Shown here one piece after another: positions 26,810 through 36,392 of a stretch of 64,000 nt of DNA. The stretch comes from Prochlorococcus marinus XMU1419 (GTDB lineage Bacteria; Cyanobacteriota; Cyanobacteriia; PCC-6307; Cyanobiaceae). Position numbers and translations under genes: made by a program. The stretch spans positions 372,001 through 436,000 of the forward strand of contig NZ_JAAORO010000001.1 in assembly GCF_017695955.1 (NCBI RefSeq), given 5' to 3'. Under the pieces are notes generated by a model, which did no database searches, had not been told where the DNA came from, and saw only the letters and a program-made list of their open reading frames with translations. Each line of letters starts with the position of its first letter. Positions within the stretch are counted from its first letter, which is position 1.

Positions 26810-27496
26810 TTAATTAACTTTTAATTCAACTATTCTTCCATCCTTAAATTTGGCTATTTTTTTTGCGCGATTTGCAACTTCATCTTCATGAGTAACTAAA
26901 ACTATAGTTATTCCAGATTCATGCAGCTTGTCAAAAAGATCTAATACATCTTCAGTGGTTTTTGAATCTAGTGCTCCAGTAGGTTCGTCTGCCAACAAAA
27001 TTGCAGGGTTATTGATAATAGCCCTCGCAATAGCAACTCGTTGTTGTTGACCTCCGGATAATTGGTTTGGACGATTATTCATCCTTTCTGAAAGGCCAAC
27101 TTTTTTTAAGGCATTCTTACCCCGCTCTAATCTTTGTTCAGGATCAATACCAGCGTAAATCATCGGCAAAGTTACGTTTTCAAGTGCAGTTGCGTCTGAT
27201 AAAAGATGAAATTGTTGGAAAACGAAGCCTAATTTTTGGTTACGTATTTCCGCGAGCTCATCATCAGATAAATTCTCAACAGGAATACCATTTAATTTAT
27301 AAATACCGTCAGATGGTCTATCTAGACATCCAATAATATTCATAGCTGTACTTTTGCCAGAGCCACTAGCTCCCATTACAGCTAAATAATCACCTTTGTA
27401 GATTTCTAAGTTTATGCTATCCAATGCTTTAACAGTTAGATCCTCTTTCCCATATGTTTTAGATATATTTTCTAAACTCGCTACTTTCTTGGCCAT
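26810..27496 (-). CDS. ABC transporter ATPase, LolD/MacB/DevA type
   Basis: A 228-aa ATP-binding subunit with Walker A GASGSGKST (near 41), Q-loop FVFQQFHLL, signature LSGGQQQR (near 145), Walker B ILLADEPTGALDSKT and the switch His in VLVTHEDEV. The SDATALENV-type segment and overall length match the MacB/LolD/DevA group, which drives mechano-type exporters of lipoproteins, macrolides or glycolipids. The permease partner is not next door. It converges with birA (2 bp) and lies 16 bp downstream of ndhB. Confidence 0.87.
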   Translation of the reverse strand: MAKKVASLENISKTYGKEDLTVKALDSINLEIYKGDYLAVMGASGSGKSTAMNIIGCLDRPSDGIYKLNGIPVENLSDDELAEIRNQKLGFVFQQFHLLSDATALENVTLPMIYAGIDPEQRLERGKNALKKVGLSERMNNRPNQLSGGQQQRVAIARAIINNPAILLADEPTGALDSKTTEDVLDLFDKLHESGITIVLVTHEDEVANRAKKIAKFKDGRIVELKVN

Positions 27497-27512
27497 TTAT
27501 TGAAGAATTCTT

Positions 27513-29033
27513 CTAGGAAATTTTGTTTGCTGTAGCAATAATATCTTGTAAGAAAGGAGTTTCTGAAACTGCTGTATTAGCTAATTTAAAAAGAGGATTG
27601 GACAGGATTCCTCCTAGAGCAGTTACTGCGACACAAGTATAAAGTGCAATTCTCAAGGGAGGTAATCCTACAATTCCCCAATTAATTTCAGGATATGATT
27701 TGACTATTTCAGAAGCTTCCTGTGGTTCTTTAACTACCATCATTTTTATCACTGAAATGTAGTAATAAATAGATATAACTGAAGTTACTAATCCAACTAT
27801 TACTAATAGATATTGATGATTTGCCCAACCTGCAAAGAACAAGTATATCTTTCCAAAAAAGCCTAACATTGGAGGTAAACCTCCAAGTGATAGAAGACAA
27901 AGGCTTAAACCTAATGTAATGAGAGGATCTTTTTGGTAAAGTCCTGAGTAATCAAGAATTCTGTCAGAACCAGTTCTTAGTGAGAAAAGTATTACACAAG
28001 AAAATGCACCCAAATTCATAAATAAATATGCAGCCAAATACAAAACAGATGCTGATAAACCATCTTGTGTGCCAGATACTATTCCAATCATTACAAATCC
28101 AGCTTGTCCAATAGAACTGTAGGCTAGCATCCTTTTCATTGAGGTTTGAGCTAGAGCTACAACATTTCCTAGAGCCATGCTTAATATGGCCAAAATGGTA
28201 AATAAAAGTTTCCATTCTTCGTCAAAAGAGGAGAAAGTTGTGCTTAATATTCTTATTGCAAATGCAAAGCCCGCTGTTTTTGAACCAACAGATAAAAAAG
28301 CTACTACAGGTGTAGGTGAACCCTCATATACATCAGGAGTCCATTGATGAAAGGGAACAGCAGCAATTTTAAAAGCAACTGTTGATAAGACAAATACAAG
28401 AGCTAGTGATGTAATGAAGGACGGCTTGTTGATAATCTCTAAACCTATTGTCTCTAAGTTTGTTGAACCACTTAATCCATAAAGAAAAGAGGATCCATAC
28501 AAATAGACAGCAGCTGCTGCTGATCCAACAAGGAGGTATTTTAAGGCCGCCTCTGAACTTCTTGGATCTCTCTTGAGGTAACCAGAAAGTAAGTAACTTG
28601 CTACAGATAACGTTTCCAGAGATATAAATACACTAATTAGGTCAGTAGATCCACACAAAAGCATTGCTCCAAGGGTGGCCGAAAGAACTATCGCGGCAAA
28701 TTCGCCAATTGGGCTACCACTCTGTTCTGTATAGCGCCAACTTATAAGTAGTGATACTAAGGTTGATAAAGAAATTATTGCTCTAAATGCGATTGCTAAA
28801 TTATCAGAATTAAAGGACCCAAGAAATGCACTTTCTACAGGATTACTCCATTGCAATGCCAAACTAACAAGAGAGCTGCCAATTGATGAATAGCAAATTA
28901 TTGGCGCCCATTTTGATGCAGTTTTTTCTCCAGCTAAATCTACAAGAAGTGTTCCAACAATACCCAATAAAATAAAAGCCTCTGGAATAATGGCTTGAGC
29001 ATTTAGATTAATTGTAAAGATTTCGTTGGGCAC
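27513..29033 (-). CDS. ndhB: NAD(P)H-quinone oxidoreductase subunit 2 (NdhB)
   Basis: Proton-pumping antiporter-like subunit of the photosynthetic NDH-1 complex in thylakoid or plasma membrane. It is 506 aa with about 13-14 helices. The proton-conducting lysine region [20 protein letters not shown] and the antiporter motif [20 protein letters not shown] are clear. [16 protein letters not shown] follows. The sequence starts [20 protein letters not shown] as in cyanobacterial NdhB. Divergent from topA across 175 bp. Confidence 0.96.
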   Translation of the reverse strand: MPNEIFTINLNAQAIIPEAFILLGIVGTLLVDLAGEKTASKWAPIICYSSIGSSLVSLALQWSNPVESAFLGSFNSDNLAIAFRAIISLSTLVSLLISWRYTEQSGSPIGEFAAIVLSATLGAMLLCGSTDLISVFISLETLSVASYLLSGYLKRDPRSSEAALKYLLVGSAAAAVYLYGSSFLYGLSGSTNLETIGLEIINKPSFITSLALVFVLSTVAFKIAAVPFHQWTPDVYEGSPTPVVAFLSVGSKTAGFAFAIRILSTTFSSFDEEWKLLFTILAILSMALGNVVALAQTSMKRMLAYSSIGQAGFVMIGIVSGTQDGLSASVLYLAAYLFMNLGAFSCVILFSLRTGSDRILDYSGLYQKDPLITLGLSLCLLSLGGLPPMLGFFGKIYLFFAGWANHQYLLVIVGLVTSVISIYYYISVIKMMVVKEPQEASEIVKSYPEINWGIVGLPPLRIALYTCVAVTALGGILSNPLFKLANTAVSETPFLQDIIATANKIS

Positions 29034-29208
29034 TTTATTAAATTGGATTAAATTAGATGTTTGATTGTAAGGGTCTAAGAGTTAATCTTAACTTGATTAT
29101 AATTTGTGAGTATGATTTTTGAAATTTTAAGAAGAAATTACTTGAAAAAGCTTCAAATAATCATAATATGCCCTAACTAAACAAAAACACCAATTTTTGA
29201 AATAAACC

Positions 29209-31815
29209 TTGGATCACACACTTGTTATTGTTGAAAGTCCCACCAAAGCAAAAACCATAAGAAAGTTTTTGCCTTCTAATTATGAAGTTCTCGCTTCAAT
29301 GGGACATGTAAGAGATCTTCCAAAAGGAGCTGCTGAAATACCTGCTGCAGTTAAAAAGGAAAAATGGTCAAGGATAGGAGTTAATACAACAGAAGATTTT
29401 GAACCACTTTATATAGTTCCAAAAGATAAGAAAAAGGTTGTTAAAGAGTTAAAAGATGCATTGAAAGGTGCCACCCAGCTATTACTGGCAACTGATGAAG
29501 ATAGAGAGGGAGAAAGTATTAGTTGGCATCTCCTACAAATACTTAAGCCTAAAATACCAACCAAGAGAATGGTTTTTCATGAAATTACGAAAAAGGCAAT
29601 TAATAAAGCTTTAGATCAAACAAGAGAAATTGATATGGAACTTGTTCAGGCTCAAGAAACAAGAAGAATCTTGGATAGGCTTTTTGGATATGAATTATCT
29701 CCTTTACTTTGGAAGAAGGTAGCTCCCCGATTATCCGCTGGTCGTGTTCAATCAGTTTCTGTAAGACTTCTTGTTAGGAGAGAGAGAGAAAGAAGATCCT
29801 TTAAAAAAGCTAGTTATTGGGGGATTAAAGCTTCCCTAGTAAAAGATAATGTTACTTTCGAAACTAAATTATTCAGTTTAAACGGTCAAAGAATTTCTAA
29901 CGGTTCCGATTTCGATGAACAGACCGGTAAATTAAAAGAAGGAAATAAATCTTTAACAATTGGAGAAGAACAAGTAAACGATTTATTGAAGATTTTCTCC
30001 TCTAAGGATTGGTTAGTCTCAAAAATTGAAAAAAAACCATCTACTCGTAAGCCAGTTCCTCCATTTACAACTAGTACATTACAACAAGAAGCAAATAGGA
30101 AGCTTCGTTTGTCTGCCAGAGAAACTATGAGATGTGCACAAGGGCTATATGAGAGAGGTTTCATAACTTATATGAGAACTGATTCAGTTCATCTCTCCGA
30201 ACAAGCCACAAGAGCTGCTAGAGAGTGTGTCAGTTCTATGTATGGAAGAGAATATTTATCAAACTCACCAAGACAATTTAATTCAACTGCAAGAAATGCT
30301 CAAGAAGCACATGAAGCTATTAGGCCGGCAGGTGAGGTATTTAAAACACCAAAGGAAACTAATCTAACTGGTAGAGACTTATCACTTTACGATTTAATTT
30401 GGAAAAGAACTGTTGCCAGTCAAATGGCAGAAGCCAGGTTAACAATGATTAATGCTGAAATTAGCGTAGGGGATGGATTATTTAAATCGAGCGGGAAAAG
30501 TATTGATTTCGCAGGATTTTTCAGAGCTTATGTTGAGGGAAGTGATGATCCAAGTTCATCCCTTGAACAAAAAGAAATTATTCTCCCAAACTTAACAACT
30601 GGAACATGTCTTGAAGTTACTAATAAGGAATCTACTTTTCATGAAACTAAACCTCCTGCAAGATATACAGAGGCTGCATTAGTTAAGGTTCTTGAAAAAG
30701 AAGGGATTGGAAGACCTTCTACCTATGCCAGCATTATTGGGACCATAGTTGATAGAGGTTATGCGAATATATCTTCCAATACTTTGGCTCCAACGTTTAC
30801 AGCTTTTGCTGTTACTGCTCTATTAGAAGAACATTTTCCTGATCTGGTTGATACTACTTTTACCGCAAAAATGGAATCTTCATTGGATGAGATATCTTCA
30901 GGCAATCTTGAGTGGCTACCATACCTCGAAACTTTCTATAAAGGCAAAAATGGTTTGGAGGTAAAGGTTCAGAAAACAGAGGGTGATATTGATGGTAAAG
31001 CTTATAGACAAGTTGATTTCGAAGACCTTCCTTGCGTAGTCAGAATAGGCTCTAACGGACCTTGGCTAGAGGGTACAAAAATTGATGAATCTGGTAATGA
31101 AATTCAGGCTAAAGGTAATCTTCCAATGGATATTACTCCTGGAGATTTAGACATAAAACAAGTTGATCAAATCTTGAGTGGCCCATCGGATCTTGGAACT
31201 GATCCAAAAACTGGGGAAAAAGTCTTTTTAAGATTTGGCCCTTATGGACCCTACGTTCAATTGGGAAATAATGATCAAGATAAAGCTAAACCAAGAAGAG
31301 CTTCATTACCCAAAGAGCTGAAAACTGATGATCTAACTCTAGATGAGGCTCTTGTACTTTTAAGTTTGCCTAGATTGTTAGGAGTTCATCCTGAAGGAGG
31401 AGTTGTTGAGGCTGATAGAGGAAGATTTGGCCCTTATATCAAATGGATTAAAAATGAAAATGAATCTGAAAACAGATCCCTAAAGAAAGAGGATGATGTT
31501 TTTACAGTTGATATAGAACGAGCATTAGAAATTCTTGCGATGCCAAAAATGGGTAGAGGTGGTCAAGAGGTACTTAAAGACTTTGGAAAACCGAAAGAAT
31601 TTAAAGAAAAAATTCAAATATTAAATGGAAGATATGGCGTCTATTTAAAATGTGGCAAAACTAATGTTTCGATTGCCAAAGATACTGACATCGAAAAATT
31701 TACCATTGATGACGCAGTATCTCTTTTAGAAGAAAAACTAAAAGATAAAAAAGGCGCAATTTTAAAAAAAACAAAGATTAGTAATAAAAAAACTACTAGG
31801 AACAAGAAAAGTTAG
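29209..31815 (+). CDS. topA: DNA topoisomerase I
   Basis: Type IA topoisomerase that relaxes negative supercoils. It is 868 aa. The Toprim domain opens the protein (LVIVESPTKAKTIRKFL, then ATDEDREGESISWHLLQ near 93). The active-site tyrosine is in GFITYMRTDSVHLS near 325. After about residue 600 there are Topo C-terminal repeats (RFGPYGPYVQLG, RGRFGPYIKW, NGRYGVYLKCG) and a lysine-rich tail. No C-terminal Cys4 zinc fingers like those of E. coli TopA are present. The start is a TTG at 29209, immediately before the Toprim strand. Confidence 0.95.
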   Translation: MDHTLVIVESPTKAKTIRKFLPSNYEVLASMGHVRDLPKGAAEIPAAVKKEKWSRIGVNTTEDFEPLYIVPKDKKKVVKELKDALKGATQLLLATDEDREGESISWHLLQILKPKIPTKRMVFHEITKKAINKALDQTREIDMELVQAQETRRILDRLFGYELSPLLWKKVAPRLSAGRVQSVSVRLLVRRERERRSFKKASYWGIKASLVKDNVTFETKLFSLNGQRISNGSDFDEQTGKLKEGNKSLTIGEEQVNDLLKIFSSKDWLVSKIEKKPSTRKPVPPFTTSTLQQEANRKLRLSARETMRCAQGLYERGFITYMRTDSVHLSEQATRAARECVSSMYGREYLSNSPRQFNSTARNAQEAHEAIRPAGEVFKTPKETNLTGRDLSLYDLIWKRTVASQMAEARLTMINAEISVGDGLFKSSGKSIDFAGFFRAYVEGSDDPSSSLEQKEIILPNLTTGTCLEVTNKESTFHETKPPARYTEAALVKVLEKEGIGRPSTYASIIGTIVDRGYANISSNTLAPTFTAFAVTALLEEHFPDLVDTTFTAKMESSLDEISSGNLEWLPYLETFYKGKNGLEVKVQKTEGDIDGKAYRQVDFEDLPCVVRIGSNGPWLEGTKIDESGNEIQAKGNLPMDITPGDLDIKQVDQILSGPSDLGTDPKTGEKVFLRFGPYGPYVQLGNNDQDKAKPRRASLPKELKTDDLTLDEALVLLSLPRLLGVHPEGGVVEADRGRFGPYIKWIKNENESENRSLKKEDDVFTVDIERALEILAMPKMGRGGQEVLKDFGKPKEFKEKIQILNGRYGVYLKCGKTNVSIAKDTDIEKFTIDDAVSLLEEKLKDKKGAILKKTKISNKKTTRNKKS

Positions 31816-31822
31816 AAAAAAT

Positions 31823-32326
31823 ATGATTTTTAAAAAAAAAGAATTTTTTTTATTAATTTTTTTAATTTTCTTGCAATCATGTTCTGGAGGGAGGATTGGA
31901 AATTTTCTTGAAAGTAGTTTTAATGATTTAGAAAAAACAAGCAAAAATGAAGATTTACAAAATAACTTATTAAATAAAAACGATATAAATTTAGAAAAAG
32001 AAAACAAAAAATTTGGTGATAAAAAAAATAAAAAAATTAAAAAAGTAGAAAAGCCAAAAAATGTTCCAGAAAATAAAAACGATATAAATTTAGAAAAAGA
32101 AAACAAAAAATTTGGTGATAAAAAAAATAAAAAAATTAAGAATCTTTCAAAAAAAAGAAAAATTGGGCTTCAATCTTACAAAATAATATTCATTTTAAAA
32201 GATGTAGATCCAAAAGATCCCACGGAAGAGTTAAGTTCCATATTGAGTAATTCTGAGGTAAATTTTGAAATAGAAAAGATTGAACGTATCTTGGATACAA
32301 AAAATAAAACTATGAATAAAAATTAA
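31823..32326 (+). CDS. Putative lysine-rich lipoprotein with internal repeat
   Basis: A 167-aa protein with a lipoprotein signal: basic start MIFKKKEF, hydrophobic stretch and lipobox LQSCSG (cysteine near residue 20). The mature part is very rich in Lys, Asn and Glu, probably disordered or helical, and holds two copies of NDINLEKENKKFGDKKNKKI separated by a 10-residue spacer. The C-terminal 50 residues (YKIIFILKDVDPKDPTEEL) look folded and may be the real domain. I do not recognise the family. It starts 7 bp after topA and ends 20 bp before the DUF2232 gene. Confidence 0.6.
   Translation: MIFKKKEFFLLIFLIFLQSCSGGRIGNFLESSFNDLEKTSKNEDLQNNLLNKNDINLEKENKKFGDKKNKKIKKVEKPKNVPENKNDINLEKENKKFGDKKNKKIKNLSKKRKIGLQSYKIIFILKDVDPKDPTEELSSILSNSEVNFEIEKIERILDTKNKTMNKN
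31972..32139 (+). repeat. Two exact 69-bp direct repeats, 99-bp period
   Basis: Bases 31972-32040 and 32071-32139 are identical over 69 nt with a period of 99 bp (33 codons). Both are in frame within the lipoprotein gene. The exact identity, including third codon positions, indicates a recent duplication or ongoing homogenisation. Confidence 0.9.
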
Positions 32327-32346
32327 TTAAAAATATTTAACAAAAA

Positions 32347-32985
32347 ATGAAAATAACAACAAAAACTGAAGCATTAAATATTGTCGAGACATCTTATTTA
32401 GCATCTCTTTCGTCTTTATTATGGGTTGCATTATATTATCTGCCGATTGGGGGAGCTTTATTAAGGTTGATTTTACCCCTCCCAATGATCTTGTTGCACT
32501 TGAGAAGAGGAACTAAAATTGCATCTGAAGGACTTTTAATACAATTTCTACTTTTATTCATAATTATGGGTCCTGTTAGAGGAACTTTATTTTTATTTCC
32601 TTATGGGATCTTGGCTTTTTGGTTAGGTTGGTGTTGGTTTAAAGAAAAGAGTTGGAAACTTAGTTTAACTGGGGGAGTTATTATTGGAACCCTTGGCTTC
32701 TTACTGAGAGTAATAGCATTATCTACGTTGGTTGGAGATAATCTTTGGGTATTAATTACTAGAGCTAGTTATGGTCTAATAGAAAAGTTCATTGGATTAT
32801 TTAATTTACCTCTATATCCCTCAATTTTTACTATACAATTAGGTGCAATTTTATTGATAATTTTTCAAGAAATAGTTTATGTTTTAACTGTACATGTAGT
32901 TGCCTATTCTCTGTTTCCTAGATTTAAATTAACCATCCCAGATCCTCCAAGATTATTAAATAGCTTAGTTGATTTTAATAATTAA
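32347..32985 (+). CDS. DUF2232 integral membrane protein
   Basis: A 212-aa protein with about five or six hydrophobic helices and little else. It fits the DUF2232 (YybS-like) membrane family, seen in cyanobacteria beside the CobT-like gene. PIGGALLRLILPLPMILL (about 34-51) and GPVRGTLFLFPYGILAFWLG (near 75) are characteristic-looking segments. Proteins of this type can be small-molecule transport components, but no role is proven. It is 20 bp after the lipoprotein gene and 10 bp before the next ATG, so an operon is likely. Confidence 0.72.
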   Translation: MKITTKTEALNIVETSYLASLSSLLWVALYYLPIGGALLRLILPLPMILLHLRRGTKIASEGLLIQFLLLFIIMGPVRGTLFLFPYGILAFWLGWCWFKEKSWKLSLTGGVIIGTLGFLLRVIALSTLVGDNLWVLITRASYGLIEKFIGLFNLPLYPSIFTIQLGAILLIIFQEIVYVLTVHVVAYSLFPRFKLTIPDPPRLLNSLVDFNN

Positions 32986-32995
32986 AAAAGTAAGA

Positions 32996-34150
32996 ATGTA
33001 CAGTACAGAATTAGGGATAAATTTTTTTGGTAATGAATCCAATAAAAAAAGAAAACTTAACAAGATAGAAATACTGAAAAAGAATATTAAAAATTTAAAA
33101 ATTTTTCTTATAATTGCTGGCACTAATACATCTCAAATTCCAGGAATTTCCGCAGCAGGTATTAATGCAAAATCAAGGAGAACAACTGCACTCGCAGATG
33201 CCGAATTTTTGCTTGAGGGTGCTTCAAAAGATTATAAATATAAATTACCTCTTCTCAATGCAGGAGTAACTCCTGCCCTAATCAGTCATGTTTGTTCAAA
33301 GCTTATAAATATTTATCCAGTTATTGTTCCTATAGGAATAGGAGCAAAGCCTTATTTTAATCATTTGTTTGTAGAAGATAGAAATTTAGGCCCATCAAAT
33401 TGTCTTACTACTGGTAAATCGATGACTAAAGAGAGAGTTTTAAATCTCTATGAAAAAGGTCTTGCGATAGGAAAATCCTTAAAACAACCAGTTTTAATTT
33501 CTGAATCTGTACCGGGGGGCACCACAACTGCTCAGGCAGTAATGGAAGCTTTTGGTTTGAAGGTATCTAATTTAGTAGGGAGTAGTTTATTTAAAGCGCC
33601 AAGAGAACTAAGAAGAAAAGTAGTTAAAAGAGGACTTTTCAATGCAAATTTTAAGGCTGATTTCGACTCTTTTGATGTTGTCGCCGCGGTAGGTGATCCT
33701 TTCCAAGCTTTCTCAATGGGTCTATTAATTGGTGCCAGGTTAGCAAAACAACTTGTAATATTGTCTGGAGGAAGTCAGATGTTAGCGGTCATTTTGCTTG
33801 TATTAGAATTTTTAGATGAAAACAAAGATGAATTTATTGAAGATGTTTTTATTGCGACAACTGGGTGGCTTGTGAAAGATAATTCTCTAAATGATTTAGT
33901 TAATCTAATTAATGAAAAATATGATGTCAAATTATTAGGTTTAGCCAGTCCTTTAAATTTCAAATCTTCAAAATACAAAGAATTGAGGGATTATGAATTA
34001 GGTCATGTAAAGGAAGGTGTAGGTGCTGGTGGAATATCATTGCTTGCTTTCTTAGATGGATTTAAAAATGAAGAAATAGTTTCATTGTGTCAACAAAATC
34101 TAGAAATGATGAAGGGCCTAGGTCAAATTGCTTTAGAGAAGGATTGCTGA
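32996..34150 (+). CDS. CobT-like nicotinate-nucleotide phosphoribosyltransferase (TIGR00303 type)
   Basis: A 384-aa protein of the TIGR00303 group, distant relatives of CobT, which activates the lower-ligand base of corrinoids. Recognisable segments are FLIIAGTNTSQIPGISAAGI (about 35-54), PLLNAGVTPALISHV, PVIVPIGIGAKPYF, SVPGGTTTAQAVMEAFG and ILSGGSQMLAVILL. Prochlorococcus is known to make pseudocobalamin, so the base acted on may be adenine; that is inference. I took the ATG at 32996. An in-frame TTG at 32969 would overlap the DUF2232 gene by 17 bp. The next gene starts directly after the stop. Confidence 0.82.
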   Translation: MYSTELGINFFGNESNKKRKLNKIEILKKNIKNLKIFLIIAGTNTSQIPGISAAGINAKSRRTTALADAEFLLEGASKDYKYKLPLLNAGVTPALISHVCSKLINIYPVIVPIGIGAKPYFNHLFVEDRNLGPSNCLTTGKSMTKERVLNLYEKGLAIGKSLKQPVLISESVPGGTTTAQAVMEAFGLKVSNLVGSSLFKAPRELRRKVVKRGLFNANFKADFDSFDVVAAVGDPFQAFSMGLLIGARLAKQLVILSGGSQMLAVILLVLEFLDENKDEFIEDVFIATTGWLVKDNSLNDLVNLINEKYDVKLLGLASPLNFKSSKYKELRDYELGHVKEGVGAGGISLLAFLDGFKNEEIVSLCQQNLEMMKGLGQIALEKDC

Positions 34151-35149
34151 ATGTTTTTAAAATTTGCAACCAGAAGAGAATTTTTAAATTGTGGTAAGCT
34201 TTCGCTTTTATTTCTTTTAAACTCTTGCAGTAATTTACCTAATAAAGTAAAAATTGCATTACAAAATTCTTTTTATCCAGAATCTTTTAAAGATACAATT
34301 CCAAAAGATTGGAAGCAGGAAAAAATTAATTTTGAAAATATTCAGCTACAAAAAAATAGAAGCACAATTTTCAATTCTGACTTTACTTTAATAAATGATG
34401 GATGGATTTCTAGTATAGATTTTTCAGAATTTGAAAAAATAAATGAATATGCACTGTTCGAAAATTTGGACAAAAGATCGATAGATTTTTTGGGAAGTTT
34501 TAAACAAAATCAGAGGACTAAATTATTTCCTATTGGCGTAGTACCCTATACAATTATCATTAAAAAAAATAAAGAATTAATAAATTCAGCCAGAACATCT
34601 TGGGATTTTCTTCTTTCTAAAAAATTAACTGGGAAAATTATTTTTCCACAAAGCCCCAGAATAATATTGTCAATTGCTCAAAAAATTAATTCATCTAATT
34701 CTTTAAAAAAACTCAAAAGCCAAGCAATGTTATTTGATGATAAAAATATGCTTAATTGGCTGATTAATTCTGATGCTATTGTCGCAATAGTTCCTTATAG
34801 TCTTTGTTCAAAATATTTAAAAATAGATCCAAGGCTTTCTTTAGTTTTTCCAAGTCAAGGCGTACCTTTGATGTGGCATTTTCTACTTAGTCGATCAAAT
34901 CTAAATAATGCAACATTAATTAAATGGATTAAATCTTTAGAAAATAAATCAATAGTAGATAAATTAGTAAGCCAGGGTTGGTATCTTCCATTCAATAATG
35001 ATTATTTGCAAAGCAAATATAAATCTGAGATTTTCCCAATCTCAGGACCCTCTGAGAAATGTTGGGAAAATAGTTGGTCGTTTCCTATCTTGACAAATGA
35101 ACAAAAAATTTATCTTAAGAATATCTGGAATGAGTCCTTATCCCCATAA
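34151..35149 (+). CDS. Solute-binding lipoprotein (type II periplasmic binding fold), ligand unknown
   Basis: A 332-aa protein with a twin-arginine-like signal, RREFL at 8-12, and lipobox LLNSC at 22-26, so probably a Tat-exported lipoprotein. The mature part resembles polyamine/iron-type binding proteins: LFPIGVVPYTIIIKKN, TSWDFLLSKKLTGKIIFPQS and the hinge-like SDAIVAIVPYSL. No permease or ATPase is adjacent. It begins one base after the CobT-like gene ends and overlaps the convergent aldo/keto reductase by 12 bp. Ligand cannot be inferred. Confidence 0.65.
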   Translation: MFLKFATRREFLNCGKLSLLFLLNSCSNLPNKVKIALQNSFYPESFKDTIPKDWKQEKINFENIQLQKNRSTIFNSDFTLINDGWISSIDFSEFEKINEYALFENLDKRSIDFLGSFKQNQRTKLFPIGVVPYTIIIKKNKELINSARTSWDFLLSKKLTGKIIFPQSPRIILSIAQKINSSNSLKKLKSQAMLFDDKNMLNWLINSDAIVAIVPYSLCSKYLKIDPRLSLVFPSQGVPLMWHFLLSRSNLNNATLIKWIKSLENKSIVDKLVSQGWYLPFNNDYLQSKYKSEIFPISGPSEKCWENSWSFPILTNEQKIYLKNIWNESLSP

Positions 35150-36280
35150 TCTTTTTGTAGGATTTTCATTTAATAAGTTATGAGTTTCCTTTAATAAATT
35201 TGGTATATCTAATTTACTAGGACATTTAGGAACACATTCATTACATTCTTGACAAAATGAGGAATTTTTTTCTTCCCACCAGTGGCCAGCTTTTCCTATT
35301 AAATTGTATCTTTCTTTTGAAAATTCTAATTGGCCATAACCAATAGATATATTTCTTAAACGAAGTATTTCTGGAATAGGCACTTCATTTGGACATGGGA
35401 GACAAGATCTACATTGTTCACATTTGGTTGAGTTTAATCTTTCATTAGAAACTTCCTCAATTTTATTCAGGGCGCTTTTTTCAAGTTTTGTAAGCTTCTC
35501 GAATGAGTTTCTAAGTTTATGCGCAAATTCAAAATCTTTTTTGCTTGTCGCCCCCAAGGATAAAGTTGTAATGCCTTTTGCTAGCAAAAATCGATATGCT
35601 AATTCTAATGGATGAAAAGGCTTAGAGGCCTCTATCAAAATATCACTTGGAGAATACAATCTACCGCCTTTATCAGCAGGGGATATTGCTAAAACTCCCA
35701 TACCTTTTTTTATGGCTTCCTCTGCTAAAGCAATCTTAGATTGATCTAAATAATGTAAATGAAGACTACAAAAGGTAAAAACTTCACAGTTAATTGCATC
35801 TTTAATTAGTGAATAACTTCCGTGAGAACTAAAACCAACTTGATCAACTAGATTATTCTCAAGTATCCAAGATATGAATTTTTTGCCCTCTCCAGCAAGA
35901 ACCCAATCTAGATGTTGTTTTAGATTGAGTCCGTGAATTGCAAGATTATTAATTTTCTCGCGATTTAAATTTTTAAGAGACTTTTTAAAATTATTTTTTA
36001 AAAAGTCAAAATCACCCTTTGGTAAAACTTTGGAAGTAATCACCCAATTTTTTTCTTTTATATGCTCTTCTATTGCTAATTTTTTTATTGAATTTCCAAT
36101 AAGTGATTCGGCATCACCATAAGAGGGAGCTGTTTCTATATGGTTAATTCCTACATAATATGCATTTTTTATTATGCTATACATTTTTTCGAGACTTTCA
36201 GTTGCTCGCATTGTCCCTAAAGTAAATAAGCTAACTTTCGCCCCTCTACCAAATGATCTTTTTTGTGAATTAATAATCAT
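35138..36280 (-). CDS. Aldo/keto reductase with C-terminal ferredoxin domain
   Basis: A 380-aa two-domain oxidoreductase. The N-terminal TIM barrel of the aldo/keto reductase family (about 1-270) has GINHIETAPSYGDAES (catalytic Asp replaced by Glu; Tyr kept) and GFSSHGSYSLI, ending AISPADKGGRL and TTLSLGATSKKDFE. The C-terminal domain has Cys-rich sites: CEQCRSCLPCPNEVPIP near 288 and CQECNECVPKCPSKLDIP near 340, able to hold [4Fe-4S] clusters. The electron partner and substrate are unknown. Confidence 0.85.
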   Translation of the reverse strand: MIINSQKRSFGRGAKVSLFTLGTMRATESLEKMYSIIKNAYYVGINHIETAPSYGDAESLIGNSIKKLAIEEHIKEKNWVITSKVLPKGDFDFLKNNFKKSLKNLNREKINNLAIHGLNLKQHLDWVLAGEGKKFISWILENNLVDQVGFSSHGSYSLIKDAINCEVFTFCSLHLHYLDQSKIALAEEAIKKGMGVLAISPADKGGRLYSPSDILIEASKPFHPLELAYRFLLAKGITTLSLGATSKKDFEFAHKLRNSFEKLTKLEKSALNKIEEVSNERLNSTKCEQCRSCLPCPNEVPIPEILRLRNISIGYGQLEFSKERYNLIGKAGHWWEEKNSSFCQECNECVPKCPSKLDIPNLLKETHNLLNENPTKRLWG

Positions 36281-36392
36281 CTAAATATGATCAATTTCTT
36301 TTTGTTTACTATTTAATTTATTTATAGTTGAAAATTATTTAAAGTAAATTAAAGTAAATACAAAATTTTGCAAAAATGTCTTTCTTAAATCT

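Noticed and set aside
29034-29208. 22-residue frame (MIFEILRRNYLKK...) between ndhB and topA
   Set aside because: It is too short, has no family match, and lies in a divergent promoter region.
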